Shown piece after piece: positions 8,415-16,880 of a stretch of DNA of 64,000 nucleotides (positions are counted from its first letter, which is position 1; each line of letters opens with the position of its first letter). The position numbers and the translations under genes are program-made. The DNA lies in NCBI GenBank assembly GCA_016125585.1, contig WGLL01000005.1:62001-126000 (forward strand), written 5' to 3'. A model generated the notes under the pieces. It saw only the letters and a list, made by a program, of their open reading frames with translations. It had not been told where the DNA came from and did no database searches. This stretch comes from Caulobacter sp. (GTDB lineage: Bacteria; Pseudomonadota; Alphaproteobacteria; Caulobacterales; Caulobacteraceae).

Positions 8415-9212
8415 TCACCCGACCTTGCTGAAATCGGCCGGTCGCTTCTGGAAGAAGGCGGCGAAGGCCTCCGCCGCCTCGGCCGACTGCAACCGCTCGC
8501 CGAAGTAGCGACCCTCGATGTCCATCAGCTCGGCGATCTTCGCCGCATCCCGCATCAGCCGCTTGGTCACCTTCAGCGCCCCGATCGGCCGCTTGGTCAG
8601 GGCGACGGCGGCGGCCTTCGCGGCCGCCTCGACCTGGTCGGAGGCCAGGCATTTGTAGGCCACCCCGATCCGCTCGGCCTCCTCGCCGCCCAGCGCCTCG
8701 CCGAGGGCGAACATGGCGTAGGCGCGGGCATGGCCGACCCGCTGCGGCAGCAGCAGGCTGGACGCCGCTTCAGGCACCAGGGCCAGGCCGACGAAGGGCG
8801 TGGTCAGCTTCGCCTCAGGCGCCACGAACACCAGGTCGCAGTGCAGCAGCATCGTCGTGCCGACCCCGACGCCCAGACCGCGCACCGCCGCCACCAGCGG
8901 CTTTTCGGCCCGCGCCAGACCTTTCAGGAAACGGGTCACGTTGCGCTCCCCCGCCGGCCGCTCGCCGGCGTCGCGGCTGGTGTCGCCGCCGGCGTTCTGG
9001 GCGGCGAAGTCGCTGAGGTCGTTGCCGGCCGTGAACGCCTCGCTGGAGGAGTTGAACAGCACGCAACGGATCGCCGGATCGCGCTCGGCCTGGTCCAGCC
9101 CGTCGGCCAGCACCTTGTACATCGCATCGGTGATGGCGTTCTTCTTGTCGGGCCGGTTGAAGGTCAGGGTCAGCACCTCGTTCTCAACGCTGCTCAGGAC
9201 ATGATCGGTCAT
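8415..9212 (-). CDS. Enoyl-CoA hydratase/isomerase family protein
   Basis: 265 aa crotonase-fold protein. The N-terminus MTDHVLSSVENEVLTLTFNR is canonical. The oxyanion-hole motifs are EAFTAGNDLSDF and AVRGLGVGVGTTMLLHCDLV. The GNDL form is common in non-hydratase members such as isomerases, so whether it hydrates or isomerises is uncertain. Its ATG overlaps the stop of the upstream MarR gene (9209-9212), which implies translational coupling and control by the operator at 9662-9693. Confidence 0.87.
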   Translation of the reverse strand: MTDHVLSSVENEVLTLTFNRPDKKNAITDAMYKVLADGLDQAERDPAIRCVLFNSSSEAFTAGNDLSDFAAQNAGGDTSRDAGERPAGERNVTRFLKGLARAEKPLVAAVRGLGVGVGTTMLLHCDLVFVAPEAKLTTPFVGLALVPEAASSLLLPQRVGHARAYAMFALGEALGGEEAERIGVAYKCLASDQVEAAAKAAAVALTKRPIGALKVTKRLMRDAAKIAELMDIEGRYFGERLQSAEAAEAFAAFFQKRPADFSKVG

Positions 9213-9646
9213 CGGCTGTCTCTCTCCGGAAAGGTCTGTTGAATGTGGCTCAGCCAGCGGCTGACGGTGTCGATGTCGGCGGCCGAAAAGCCGTCCGTCA
9301 GGCGGGCGTTGATGGTGTCCAGCCCGGCTCTGGCGACCTTGCGGGCCTCGCGACCCTGGTCGGTCAGGTAGATCCGTTGCGCCCGCCGGTCGACAGTGTC
9401 GGCCCGCCGCTCGACCAGCCCGGCTCGCGCCATCCGGTCGATCAGCCCGGTCATCGCCGAGGGCGCCGCATCCAGCGCCGCCGCGACCTCGCCGATCAGC
9501 GCCCCGTCGTTGCGCCCCAGATGGAACAGCACCCCCGACTGCGCCGAGCTCATCCCGCCGGCCGTCTCCGCCTCGATCCACCGCTGAAGGCGCCGGTTGG
9601 CGGCGCTGAGCAGAAAGACCAGACGGGGCGGGGCGGAGGCGGGCAC
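9209..9646 (-). CDS. MarR family transcriptional regulator
   Basis: 145 aa winged-helix regulator starting with GTG at 9646. The recognition region AAALDAAPSAMTGLIDRMAR is followed by the wing AGLVERRADTVDRRAQRIYL, in the classic D-x-R-x(3-6)-L/T pattern. It is the first gene of a two-gene operon with the enoyl-CoA hydratase, overlapping it by 4 bp. Its own promoter contains a perfect palindrome between the -35 and -10 elements, so autorepression released by an acyl or aromatic CoA-type ligand is likely (inference). Confidence 0.87.
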   Translation of the reverse strand: MPASAPPRLVFLLSAANRRLQRWIEAETAGGMSSAQSGVLFHLGRNDGALIGEVAAALDAAPSAMTGLIDRMARAGLVERRADTVDRRAQRIYLTDQGREARKVARAGLDTINARLTDGFSAADIDTVSRWLSHIQQTFPERDSR

Positions 9647-9652
9647 GGCGAG

Positions 9653-9680
9653 GTTATATGCTTCGTGTACGAAATATCAA
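9653..9680 (-). promoter_or_regulatory. Sigma70-like promoter of the MarR/hydratase operon
   Basis: Read on the minus strand: -35 TTGATA (9675-9680), a 16-bp spacer, and -10 TATAAC (9653-9658). Only six bases separate the -10 element from the GTG start codon (9644-9646), so transcription would begin at or next to the start codon. The mRNA should be leaderless. Confidence 0.65.
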
Positions 9681-9693
9681 GTTCGTATGTGAA
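9662..9693. promoter_or_regulatory. Candidate MarR operator, two boxes
   Basis: Box 1 (9662-9673) TTCGTGTACGAA is a perfect inverted repeat with arms TTCGT/ACGAA, lying in the promoter spacer. Box 2 (9682-9693) TTCGTATGTGAA is a degenerate version directly upstream of the -35. The boxes are 20 bp apart, about two helical turns, placing two dimers on one DNA face. Confidence 0.6.
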
Positions 9694-9698
9694 GCACC

Positions 9699-10146
9699 TT
9701 AGGCGATGCGTTTGAGCCGGTCCTCGGGCGCCACTCGTCCATCGGCCCTTCGAATCTGGCTCAATGTAAGGGATCGCTGACCGTCCCAGACATCGGGCAA
9801 AAAGCTTAGCGCGATATGCTCCGGGCCGTTGAAAGTGATCACACCCAAGCAGGCCTCAAATCGAAATTGAAGAAAATCAGGTGGTCCGCGCGCGTATCGT
9901 GCCGCTGGCTTTCACTTGAACAGTGCGGCCGTCGGGGGCCTCGCCATCGATGCCAGTGCCATTCCTCTTCAGCAGCCGAAGTCCGAAAAGCTTCGCAGCC
10001 ACGGCCTCGCCGATGTCCCCCACGAGATTTCCGTCTAAAGTGAACTTCAGGTCGGCGAACCTGTAGTGATCCCGCAGGCGATTGCGCGCTGCGAGGAGTT
10101 CCCTGATCTCTTCAGGCAAGTTGAAATCTACCCCGCCCGGTACCAC
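9699..10146 (-). pseudogene. DUF6998-like protein gene with two frameshifts
   Basis: Three successive minus-strand frames join into one protein of about 149 codons. Frame 1 (10146 to about 9885) gives residues such as FTLDGNLVGDIGEAVAA and DGRTVQVKASG. Frame 2 (about 9890-9860) gives DHLIFFNFD. Frame 3 (about 9860-9699) gives GVITFNGPEHIALSF and ends at TAA 9699-9701 after LKRIA. Both shifts behave as single-base losses; the second falls in a T-run (minus strand) at about 9858-9860. I recall this family by its GDIGEA...D...VQVKA pattern, which resembles a PD-(D/E)XK nuclease core. It starts with GTG inside the end of the upstream hydrolase gene. A sequencing error is the alternative to true decay. 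Confidence 0.7.
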
Positions 10147-11201
10147 GTCACCCCGTCCCCGTCCGTCTCCGCCACCGCCCGCCCGCGGCCGATCAGGCAG
10201 TTGAGATGCGCCAAGCTTTCCCCCGTCGCCATGCCCATCAGTTCGGGGCCGATCGGCCGGGCGAACAGGCTGCCGAACACGTCGATGGACCGCTTGGGGG
10301 CCTCGGCGATCGACTTTTCCAGACGGGCCAGCTGCCGTTCATGCCCCGCGGCCAGATGGTCGAGCCGGGCGTGGACGCCGTAGAAGGGATCGTTATGGGC
10401 CGGCAGCACCAACACATCGGCCGGAATGGTCGCCTTCAGCTTGGCCAGGGAGTTGAGCCAGTCGGTCAGCGGGTCGCCGTCCGGCTCGGTCGGGAAGACC
10501 GAGACATTGGAGCTGATCCGCGGCAGCACCTGGTCGCCGCTGATGAAAAGGTTCAGCGCCTCGCACCACAGGCAGGCGTGGTCGGGCGAATGGCCGTTGC
10601 CGGTCACCACCCGCCAGTCGTGGTCGCCGATGCGGAACACCTCGCCGTCGGTCAGCCGGCGATAGCTGTCGGGCAGCTGGTAGATGGCCTTGCCGAAACC
10701 GCCGAAGCGGGCCCGGTAGTTGTCGATCATCTCCTCGTCCCAGCCGGCGGCGACATAGAACCGCAGGCCGTCGTCCGGCGCCTCGCGGCCGGTGTCGGCG
10801 ACCAGCATCCGGCACTGGATATACTCCAGTCGCGTCATCCACAGCCGGCACTGGAACTTGCGGGTCATCCAGCCGGCCAGGCCGATGTGATCGGGATGCA
10901 GATGGGTGACGATGACGCGGGTGATCGGGCGGCCAGCCAGCGCGCCCTTGAAGGCCTCGCGCCAGGCCTGGGCGGTCTCGCGGGTTTGCATGCCGGTGTC
11001 GACGATGCACCAGCCCTCGCCGTCGGCCAGGGCCCAGACATTGATGAAACCCAGCGGCCCGCCCAGCGGCTGGCGCAGCCACAGCACCCCCGGCGCCACC
11101 TCGACAGCGTCCCCGGCGCCCGGCGTGGGCGCGGTTTCGAACGGGTAGTCGAGCCTGGGCTTGCGGACTTCCACCGCGATGTCTTCCACGCCGTCGTGCA
11201 C
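10128..11201 (-). CDS. MBL-fold metallo-hydrolase
   Basis: 357 aa, GTG start at 11201. The metal-binding signature THLHPDHIGLAG (HxHxDH) is intact, with further ligand-containing segments GNGHSPDHACL, ISGDQVLPR and LPAHNDPF. The C-terminal roughly 100 residues form the helical extension seen in LACTB2-like and hydroxyacylglutathione hydrolase-like members. A hydrolase of thioester, lactone or phosphodiester type is expected; the substrate is unknown. Its 3' end overlaps the start of the DUF6998 pseudogene by 19 bp. Confidence 0.86.
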   Translation of the reverse strand: MHDGVEDIAVEVRKPRLDYPFETAPTPGAGDAVEVAPGVLWLRQPLGGPLGFINVWALADGEGWCIVDTGMQTRETAQAWREAFKGALAGRPITRVIVTHLHPDHIGLAGWMTRKFQCRLWMTRLEYIQCRMLVADTGREAPDDGLRFYVAAGWDEEMIDNYRARFGGFGKAIYQLPDSYRRLTDGEVFRIGDHDWRVVTGNGHSPDHACLWCEALNLFISGDQVLPRISSNVSVFPTEPDGDPLTDWLNSLAKLKATIPADVLVLPAHNDPFYGVHARLDHLAAGHERQLARLEKSIAEAPKRSIDVFGSLFARPIGPELMGMATGESLAHLNCLIGRGRAVAETDGDGVTWYRAG

Positions 11202-11349
11202 TTTGCTGCCTTTCCGATGAACGCCCGCATCATCGGACGTTCAGCCCCTCGCCGCAATTGCGCCTGTTGGGGGTGGCATCTTGACCACCTGCCTCTCGGC
11301 GCGTTTATGGCGCCAAAACACAATAACCACTGCCCAGGAGCTCGGGTCC

Positions 11350-12681
11350 ATGAGTCGCAATCGTCTCGGCGTCGCCGCCGCTATCATTCTGGCTATGGCG
11401 GCCACATCCGCCGTCACCGTGGCCGCCCCCAAGAAGGGCAAGGAAGAGGCCGCCGCCCCCGGCGCCATCACCGACAAGGATCGTGAGCGCGGCATGGCCG
11501 AAGCTCCGGCCCTGGCCCAGTCGGCCGGCCTGACCTGCAAGGTCGTCGACGCCCGCTTCATCATCGCCGACAACAAGACCAAGACCAACTATTACGAAGT
11601 CGCGTGCGACCAGGGTCTCGGCTACGTCGTCATCTCCGATCCGGCCAAGCCGGCCCCGACCGGCGCGCCCTGCTATGAGGCCAATCGCCCGATCGAGGGC
11701 AAGCCCAGCCCGCTGACCTGCCGTCTGCCCGGCAACCTGGACCTTCAGGCCCAGCTGGTCCCCTACGTCGCCAAGTCCGGCGTGACCTGCACCGTGACCA
11801 ACAGCCGCTACATCGGGGCCAGCCCGACCAAGACCTTCATCGAACTGGCCTGCCAGGAAGGCACGGGCGAGATCATGATCCTGGCCAACCCCGCCAACCT
11901 CGACGGCGGCGCCGAAATGTCCAACTGCCTCAACTATGAGCCCGGCGGCACCGTCTCCTGCGAACTGACCGACCGCGCGGCCCAGCTGAAGATCATCGAC
12001 ACCCTGATGGCCAGCTCCGGCAAGACCTGCGACCTCAAGGACAAGCGCTACGTCCTCAGCACCAAGACCGGCAGCAACTGGTACGAAGCCGCCTGTCAGG
12101 ATGGTTCGGGCTACATGATCGAACAGGCCGCCAACGGCTCGCTGGCCCGCACCGTGCCCTGCGCCGACGCGGACTTCGTCGGCGGCGGTTGCACCATGAC
12201 CGACGCCCGCGCCTCCAAGACCGAACAGAACGGCCTCTACAGCCGTCTGGCCGGCAAGGCCGGCTTCACCTGCGACGTCGAGCGCTACGGCGTGTTCAAC
12301 GTGCCGGACAAGGAAATCGTCGAGCTGAAGTGCACGGATCGTCCTGACGGCGCCATCGCCGACTTCAGCGGCGCCAAGGCCATCGTCTACAACTGCCCGG
12401 TCGCCGAAGCCCAGGGCTACCGTTGCTCCTTCTCCGACAAGGCCCAGTCCTACGCCCAGGTCACCAAGGACCTGAAGTCGCTGAAGGACACCACCTGCGT
12501 GGTCCGCGAGACCCGGCCCATGGACAAGGCCACCGACACCACCGTCTACGTCGAAGCCAACTGCAGCGACGGCAACGGCAGCTATGTGCTCGGCTACCAG
12601 CGCGGCGGGACCAAGGCCACCGAGGTGCTGGCCTGCGCCCAGGCCAAGTCGCTGGGCGGCTGCAAGCTGCCCGGCAACTGA
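11350..12681 (+). CDS. Secreted protein with five cysteine-containing repeats
   Basis: 443 aa from ATG 11350, which opens a signal peptide (hydrophobic AAAIILAMAATSAVTVAA). The mature part is five tandem units of about 75-85 residues. Each has a helix-like start, then C near a V/L-x-D/N-x-R-Y/F strand, a Y/I-E-x-x-C motif, a GY/GE strand and two further cysteines (for example TNYYEVAC, TFIELAC, NWYEAAC, EIVELKC, VYVEANC). Unit 5 ends SLGGCKLPGN, echoing CRLPGN at the end of unit 1. The regular four cysteines per unit point to disulfide-stabilised periplasmic modules. I recognise no named family. A strong terminator follows. Confidence 0.75.
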   Translation: MSRNRLGVAAAIILAMAATSAVTVAAPKKGKEEAAAPGAITDKDRERGMAEAPALAQSAGLTCKVVDARFIIADNKTKTNYYEVACDQGLGYVVISDPAKPAPTGAPCYEANRPIEGKPSPLTCRLPGNLDLQAQLVPYVAKSGVTCTVTNSRYIGASPTKTFIELACQEGTGEIMILANPANLDGGAEMSNCLNYEPGGTVSCELTDRAAQLKIIDTLMASSGKTCDLKDKRYVLSTKTGSNWYEAACQDGSGYMIEQAANGSLARTVPCADADFVGGGCTMTDARASKTEQNGLYSRLAGKAGFTCDVERYGVFNVPDKEIVELKCTDRPDGAIADFSGAKAIVYNCPVAEAQGYRCSFSDKAQSYAQVTKDLKSLKDTTCVVRETRPMDKATDTTVYVEANCSDGNGSYVLGYQRGGTKATEVLACAQAKSLGGCKLPGN

Positions 12682-12705
12682 TCGCCTGACATCAGTCCAG
12701 GGAAG

Positions 12706-12741
12706 GGGCCCGTCGGCATGCCGGCGGGCCCTTTGTCTTTT
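12706..12741 (+). terminator. Rho-independent terminator after the five-repeat protein
   Basis: The stem GGGCCCGTCGGC pairs with GCCGGCGGGCCC (12 bp, one G-U pair) around an AT loop, followed by TTTGTCTTTT. It begins 25 bp after the stop codon. Confidence 0.8.
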
Positions 12742-12836
12742 GCGCCCGGATTGTCACGGGACGCGCCGCGCGGAACCAATCTGTCGGGACGGACGCTCTA
12801 GTCGCCACGCACATCTGTTGGAGGACTGGAAAGACA

Positions 12837-13013
12837 ATGGCTGAAGGCAACAGTGGTAACAGCGGGCTGGCCTTCGTGGTCGGCGGTCTCGTGGTGGTGG
12901 TGCTGGTCATCGGCGCCTTTCTCATCTTTGGCGGCGGCCTGACCCAGAAGAAGTCGGTCGATATCAACGTCAAGGCGCCGGACATCGAGGCGCCGAAAGT
13001 TCCCGCGTCATAA
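12837..13013 (+). CDS. Small single-pass membrane protein
   Basis: 58 aa, starting MAEGNSGNSGLAFVVGGLVV, with an uninterrupted hydrophobic helix at about residues 11-33 and a short charged C-terminal tail (VDINVKAPDIEAPKVPAS). A good ribosome-binding site (GGAGGAC) lies upstream, and the codon use matches neighbouring genes. It probably sits in the inner membrane, N-terminus inside or outside unresolved. It directly precedes the DUF1206 membrane protein gene (5-bp gap), suggesting a two-gene operon. Function unknown. Confidence 0.7.
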   Translation: MAEGNSGNSGLAFVVGGLVVVVLVIGAFLIFGGGLTQKKSVDINVKAPDIEAPKVPAS

Positions 13014-13018
13014 CGAGC

Positions 13019-13882
13019 TTGGCCGGGCAAGCGCGGCGCTGGCTGCGGCGGCTGACGCCGTGGCGGCGCGAACCCTCTGAACTGGCCAGGATTCTCGAAT
13101 GGACAGCCCGCGCCGGCTACGCCGCGCGCGGGTTCGTCTATCTGAGCATCGGGACCCTGGCGGCGCTGGCCGCCGTCGAGCTGGCGAGATCGCCGGCCGG
13201 CAGCCGCGGCGCCGTGACCGCCCTGGCCGACTGGCCGCTGGGACGGCTGTGGATCGCCGTCATCGCCGGCGGCCTGATCGGCTTCGCCGTCTGGCGCGCC
13301 CTTCAATCGGTGTTCGACGCCGACCATCAGGGCCGTGATCCAAAGGCCATCGCCAGGCGGGTTGGCCAGGCCATCAGCGGCCTGGTCTACGGCGGTCTGG
13401 CCTGGTCGCTGCTGGAATTCCTCGATGGCCTTGAAGACATCAGCGAGGCGGCCGAGACCGACGCCGCCCGCCAGCAGGCCGCGGGCCTGCTCGATCTGCC
13501 GCTGGGGCGTTGGCTGGTCATCGCCCTCGGCCTGTTCATCCTCGGCGCCGGGATCGCCAACCTTCTGAAGGCTCTGGGCAAGAATTTCGGCGAGCAGCTC
13601 GCCTGTCATCGCGGCTTCCATCGCTGGGCCTGCTGGATCGGCCGTATCGGCTACGGCGCCCGGGGGATCGCCTTCGCGCCGCTGGGCTATCTGTTCATCA
13701 AGGCCGGCTGGCTGGCCAACGCGGGAGAAGCCCGCAAGCTCGGCGGCGCCCTGCAGATGCTGGAGGCCCAGCCGATGGGGTCGCCGATCCTGCTGGTGAC
13801 CGGAATAGGGCTCGTCGCCTTTGGCCTGTTCGCCATGATCGAGGCTCGCTGGCGCCACATCGACCCACCCGATCCCGCCTAG
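13019..13882 (+). CDS. DUF1206 domain-containing membrane protein
   Basis: 287 aa, TTG start 5 bp after the preceding stop. Three internal repeats of a two-helix unit are visible, each starting with a Gly/Arg-rich motif: ARAGYAARGFVYLSIG, GQAISGLVYGGLAW, GRIGYGARGIAFAPLG. This is the hallmark of DUF1206. It is predicted to be a six-helix inner-membrane protein, about the family's usual length. Function is uncharacterised. The next gene (globin) follows 33 bp downstream on the same strand. Confidence 0.85.
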   Translation: MAGQARRWLRRLTPWRREPSELARILEWTARAGYAARGFVYLSIGTLAALAAVELARSPAGSRGAVTALADWPLGRLWIAVIAGGLIGFAVWRALQSVFDADHQGRDPKAIARRVGQAISGLVYGGLAWSLLEFLDGLEDISEAAETDAARQQAAGLLDLPLGRWLVIALGLFILGAGIANLLKALGKNFGEQLACHRGFHRWACWIGRIGYGARGIAFAPLGYLFIKAGWLANAGEARKLGGALQMLEAQPMGSPILLVTGIGLVAFGLFAMIEARWRHIDPPDPA

Positions 13883-13915
13883 ACCCCGGGGGCCGCCCGG
13901 GCGCAGACTGGCGGC

Positions 13916-14308
13916 ATGAGCAACGCCATCGAAGAGTCCCTGCAGACTTTCGCGGACCGCGCCGGCGATCCGGCCCCGCTGGTCTACCGCCGGCTGTTCG
14001 CCGCCCGTCCCGATCTGGAACCCCTGTTCGTGGGCGACCGCACCGGCGCCGCGCGGGGTGAAATGCTGTCGGTGGTGTTCGAGACCCTGATGGACATGGC
14101 GGCCGGGGGCGAGGCCCGCCGGCACATGATCGCCGCCGAGGTGGTCAATCACGACCAGCTGGGCGTTCCCGGCGAGGTGTTCGCCGACTTCTTCGATCTG
14201 GTCGCGGCCGTGGTGCGGGAGACCCTGGGCCCCGACTGGACGCCGTCGATGGCCGAGGCCTGGGGCGACCTGTTGGGACGGACCCGCCAACTGTCGGTCG
14301 CCGGTTGA
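13916..14308 (+). CDS. Globin-fold protein
   Basis: 130 aa single-domain globin-like protein. VYRRLFAARPDLEPLF matches the helix B-C region, and VVNHDQLGVP contains the His expected to be the proximal haem ligand, followed by the FADFFDLVAAVVRETLG helix. The distal-side residues are not the usual Tyr/Gln pair, so oxygen-binding chemistry is uncertain. It may serve in O2 or NO handling or as a haem sensor. It lies downstream of the DUF1206 gene. Confidence 0.75.
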   Translation: MSNAIEESLQTFADRAGDPAPLVYRRLFAARPDLEPLFVGDRTGAARGEMLSVVFETLMDMAAGGEARRHMIAAEVVNHDQLGVPGEVFADFFDLVAAVVRETLGPDWTPSMAEAWGDLLGRTRQLSVAG

Positions 14309-14317
14309 GGCCCGGAC

Positions 14318-14680
14318 TCATTCCTCGTCGAGATAGCGCTCGGTCACGGCCCCATCCAGTCGGCGCACCCGCGCCCCCGCCAGAACCTCCGGGTCCATCA
14401 GCCGGGCGTTGACCCCCATGCGATCGCGCCCCGGATCCTCGGCCGACCAATGGGTGACGCAGCCACAGACCCGGCAGCGGTTGAAGGCGATCGAGCGGTC
14501 GTCCCACAGATAGCGGTCGAGCGCGACGTCGGCCGGCTCCAGCCGCACCTCGGTCGGCGAATAGTAGGCCCACAGCACGCCGTAGCGACGACAGATCGAA
14601 CAGTTGCAGTCGGTCACCGTCTCCGGCGCCGCGTCGATCTCCAGGCGCACCGCGCCGCAGTGACAGCTGGCCTCGATCAT
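14318..14680 (-). CDS. GFA family protein (CENP-V/GFA zinc-binding domain)
   Basis: 120 aa. Zinc ligands typical of glutathione-dependent formaldehyde-activating-enzyme-like proteins are in place: SCHCGAV, CNCSICRR and CRVCGC. The fold binds structural and catalytic zinc. Members often act on glutathione S-adducts, but most are uncharacterised. Its ATG abuts the stop codon of the upstream aldo/keto reductase with no spacer, so the two are translationally linked. Confidence 0.88.
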   Translation of the reverse strand: MIEASCHCGAVRLEIDAAPETVTDCNCSICRRYGVLWAYYSPTEVRLEPADVALDRYLWDDRSIAFNRCRVCGCVTHWSAEDPGRDRMGVNARLMDPEVLAGARVRRLDGAVTERYLDEE

Positions 14681-15625
14681 CTATCCCCTCGCAGCCCTGG
14701 CGATTTCCTCGGCCTTGGCGAACAGGGCCGGGTCGACCTTCGCCTCCACGGCCCTGGCGTTGTCGTCGAGCTGCGAGGGGCGGCTGGCACCGACGATGGC
14801 CGAGGCGACATTGGGCTCGCGCAGCACCCAGGCCAGGGCGAACTGGGCCAGGGTCAGGCCGGCCTCGGCCGCCAGCGGCTTCATCGCCTGGGCGGCCAGC
14901 AGCACCGGCTTTTCCATCCAGCGGCTGATGGCGGTGCTCATCGTATCGCTGGCGGCGCGGCTGTCGGCCGGCGGCGGCGCCTCCGGGTCATACTTGCCAG
15001 TCAGCACCCCCTGGGCCAGCGGCGACCAGACGATCTGGCTGATGCCGTTGGCGGCGCACAGGGGGATCACCTCCTTCTCCGGCCGCCGCCACAGCAGGCT
15101 GTACTGCGGCTGGCTGGAGACGAACTTCTCGACGCCGGGAATGGCCAGGGCGTCGCGGATGTTCTGCGGCGACCATTCCGAAAAGCCGATCCAGCGCGCC
15201 TTGCCGGCCCGCACCACCTCGCTGAGCGCCTGCATGGTCTCTTCCAGCGGCGTGTCGGGGTCGTAGCGGTGGCATTGATAGAGATCGACGTAGTCGGTCC
15301 GCAGCCGCTTCAGCGAGGCGTCGATCTGCTTGTGGACTTGCTCGCGCGACAGGCCCTTGTCGCCGCCGCCCATGTCGCCCCACAGCTTGGTGGCGAGGAT
15401 GTAGGAGTCCCGCGGCACGCCGGCCAGCGCCTCGCCGGTCACCGTCTCCGCCGCGCCCCGACCGTAGACGTTGGCGGTGTCGTGGAAGGTGATGCCCAGA
15501 TCCAGGGCGTGGCGGATGTTGGCGATCGCCGTGTCCTTCTCCACCCCGACCCCGGCGGTCAGCCAGGACCCCAGGGCGATCTCCGAGACCATCAGATCGC
15601 TCGATCCCAGCTGGCGGTATTTCAT
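14681..15625 (-). CDS. Aldo/keto reductase
   Basis: 314 aa (beta/alpha)8 NADPH-dependent reductase starting at ATG 15625 (MKYRQLGSSDLMVSEIALGS). The catalytic tetrad is visible: Asp in TFHDTANVYGRG with its Tyr, Lys in LATKLWG, and His replaced by the LYQCHRYDPDT segment as in the Kvbeta-like subgroup. The NADPH-binding SPLAQGVLTGKY and VGASRPSQLDDN motifs place it with the voltage-gated-channel beta-subunit-like AKRs (YghZ/Gpr type). It is adjacent to the GFA gene. Confidence 0.9.
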   Translation of the reverse strand: MKYRQLGSSDLMVSEIALGSWLTAGVGVEKDTAIANIRHALDLGITFHDTANVYGRGAAETVTGEALAGVPRDSYILATKLWGDMGGGDKGLSREQVHKQIDASLKRLRTDYVDLYQCHRYDPDTPLEETMQALSEVVRAGKARWIGFSEWSPQNIRDALAIPGVEKFVSSQPQYSLLWRRPEKEVIPLCAANGISQIVWSPLAQGVLTGKYDPEAPPPADSRAASDTMSTAISRWMEKPVLLAAQAMKPLAAEAGLTLAQFALAWVLREPNVASAIVGASRPSQLDDNARAVEAKVDPALFAKAEEIARAARG

Positions 15626-15678
15626 GACGCTTCTCCGTTTGGCCAAGGGTAGGGCGCCTCAGTCCCCTTCAACAACCC

Positions 15679-15810
15679 GTCATCCCGGCCGCAGCGCGAA
15701 GCGCGGAGCGCCGGGACCCAAGGGCAGCCTCGCTGGGATTGGCGGCCGCATGGCCGGTGCGCTGCACTCCCGGGGTCCCGGACCGTCCCTGCGGGACGTC
15801 CGGGATGACG
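15679..15810. repeat. Long imperfect palindrome, second copy of family C
   Basis: It begins CGTCATCCCGGCCGCAGCGC and ends GGACGTCCGGGATGACGG, with internal arms GCCGGGACCCAAGG and CCCGGGGTCCCGG. It corresponds to the copy at 4186-4320 in opposite orientation. It occupies the region between divergent AKR and pirin genes, leaving little room for separate promoters. Confidence 0.75.
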
Positions 15811-15853
15811 GCGCATTGTTGCGAAAGTCATTGGAGCGGCCCAACTAGCGTCC

Positions 15854-16714
15854 ATGACCCACAAGACTGTCCTCGCCGTTCACCCCGCCCACCGCGACGA
15901 CATCGCCGATCTGACCACCCGTCGGCCGCTGCCGGGACCCGGGGTCGATCAGGTCGATCCCTTCCTGTTCCTCAACCACCATGGCCCGCAGACCTATCCG
16001 CCAGGCAATCACGGCCTGCCGTTCGGGCCGCATCCGCATCGCGGCTTCGAGACCGTCAGCTTCATCCTGTCCGGCGAGATGGCCCATCTCGACAGTGGCG
16101 GCCATGAGAGCGTCATCGGGCCGGGCGGGGTGCAGTGGATGACCGCCGGGTCGGGTCTGGTGCATGCCGAAATCTCTCCCGCCGCCTTCAAGCAGGCCGG
16201 CGGCCCGCTGGAAATCCTGCAGCTGTGGGTCAACCTGCCGCCGGCCCTGAAGATGACCGCCCCGCGCTACATCGGTCTGCAGGCCGCCGACATCCCCGTG
16301 CATGAGGCCGACGACGGCCGCGCCCGGCTGCATCTGGTCTCGGGCCGCCATGGCGACACGGTCGGTCCCGTGGACAGCCTGACCGGGGTGTTCATGAGCA
16401 CCCTGGACCTTCAGGGCGAGGGCCGCATCCACTTCGACGGCCTGGCCGGACGCAATGTGTTTCTCTACGTCGTCGACGGGGCCATCCGCATCGGCGACCG
16501 GGCGATCGACCGCTGGTCCCTCGTCACTCTCGACCTCGCCGGCGACCGGCTCGAGATCGAGGCGGCGCCGGCGGCCCGTCTGCTGCTGGGCCATGCCGAC
16601 CCCATCGGCGCCCCGGTCGTGGCTCACGGCCCCTTCGTGATGAACACCGTGGACGAGATCCGCCAGGCGATCACCGACTACAACGCCGGCAAGTTCGGCC
16701 AGGTGCGGCTCTGA
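15854..16714 (+). CDS. Pirin family protein
   Basis: 286 aa bicupin. The N-terminal metal site is clear: FGPHPHRGFETVSFIL (two His) and HLDSGGHESVIGPGGVQWM, followed by GSGLVHAEI, the conserved pirin block. The C-terminal cupin contains GRNVFLYVVDGAIRIG. Prokaryotic pirins bind iron, and some act as quercetin dioxygenases or regulators of pyruvate metabolism; the role here is open. It ends at TGA 16714, with 233 bp of non-coding sequence before the ABC gene. Confidence 0.9.
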   Translation: MTHKTVLAVHPAHRDDIADLTTRRPLPGPGVDQVDPFLFLNHHGPQTYPPGNHGLPFGPHPHRGFETVSFILSGEMAHLDSGGHESVIGPGGVQWMTAGSGLVHAEISPAAFKQAGGPLEILQLWVNLPPALKMTAPRYIGLQAADIPVHEADDGRARLHLVSGRHGDTVGPVDSLTGVFMSTLDLQGEGRIHFDGLAGRNVFLYVVDGAIRIGDRAIDRWSLVTLDLAGDRLEIEAAPAARLLLGHADPIGAPVVAHGPFVMNTVDEIRQAITDYNAGKFGQVRL

Positions 16715-16880
16715 TACTGGCCGTAGGTCGGCCGGGCCGCGGATTGACCCACATCCGGTGACGGTCAGGCTACGCCGGACCCACGCCCAAGGCTACATCC
16801 AGCCACACTCAGGCTACCCCAAGGCGCAAAGAAATCAACAATTTAGGAAAACTGCCGGTCTCGCCGGCCGCCGCCTCTGC

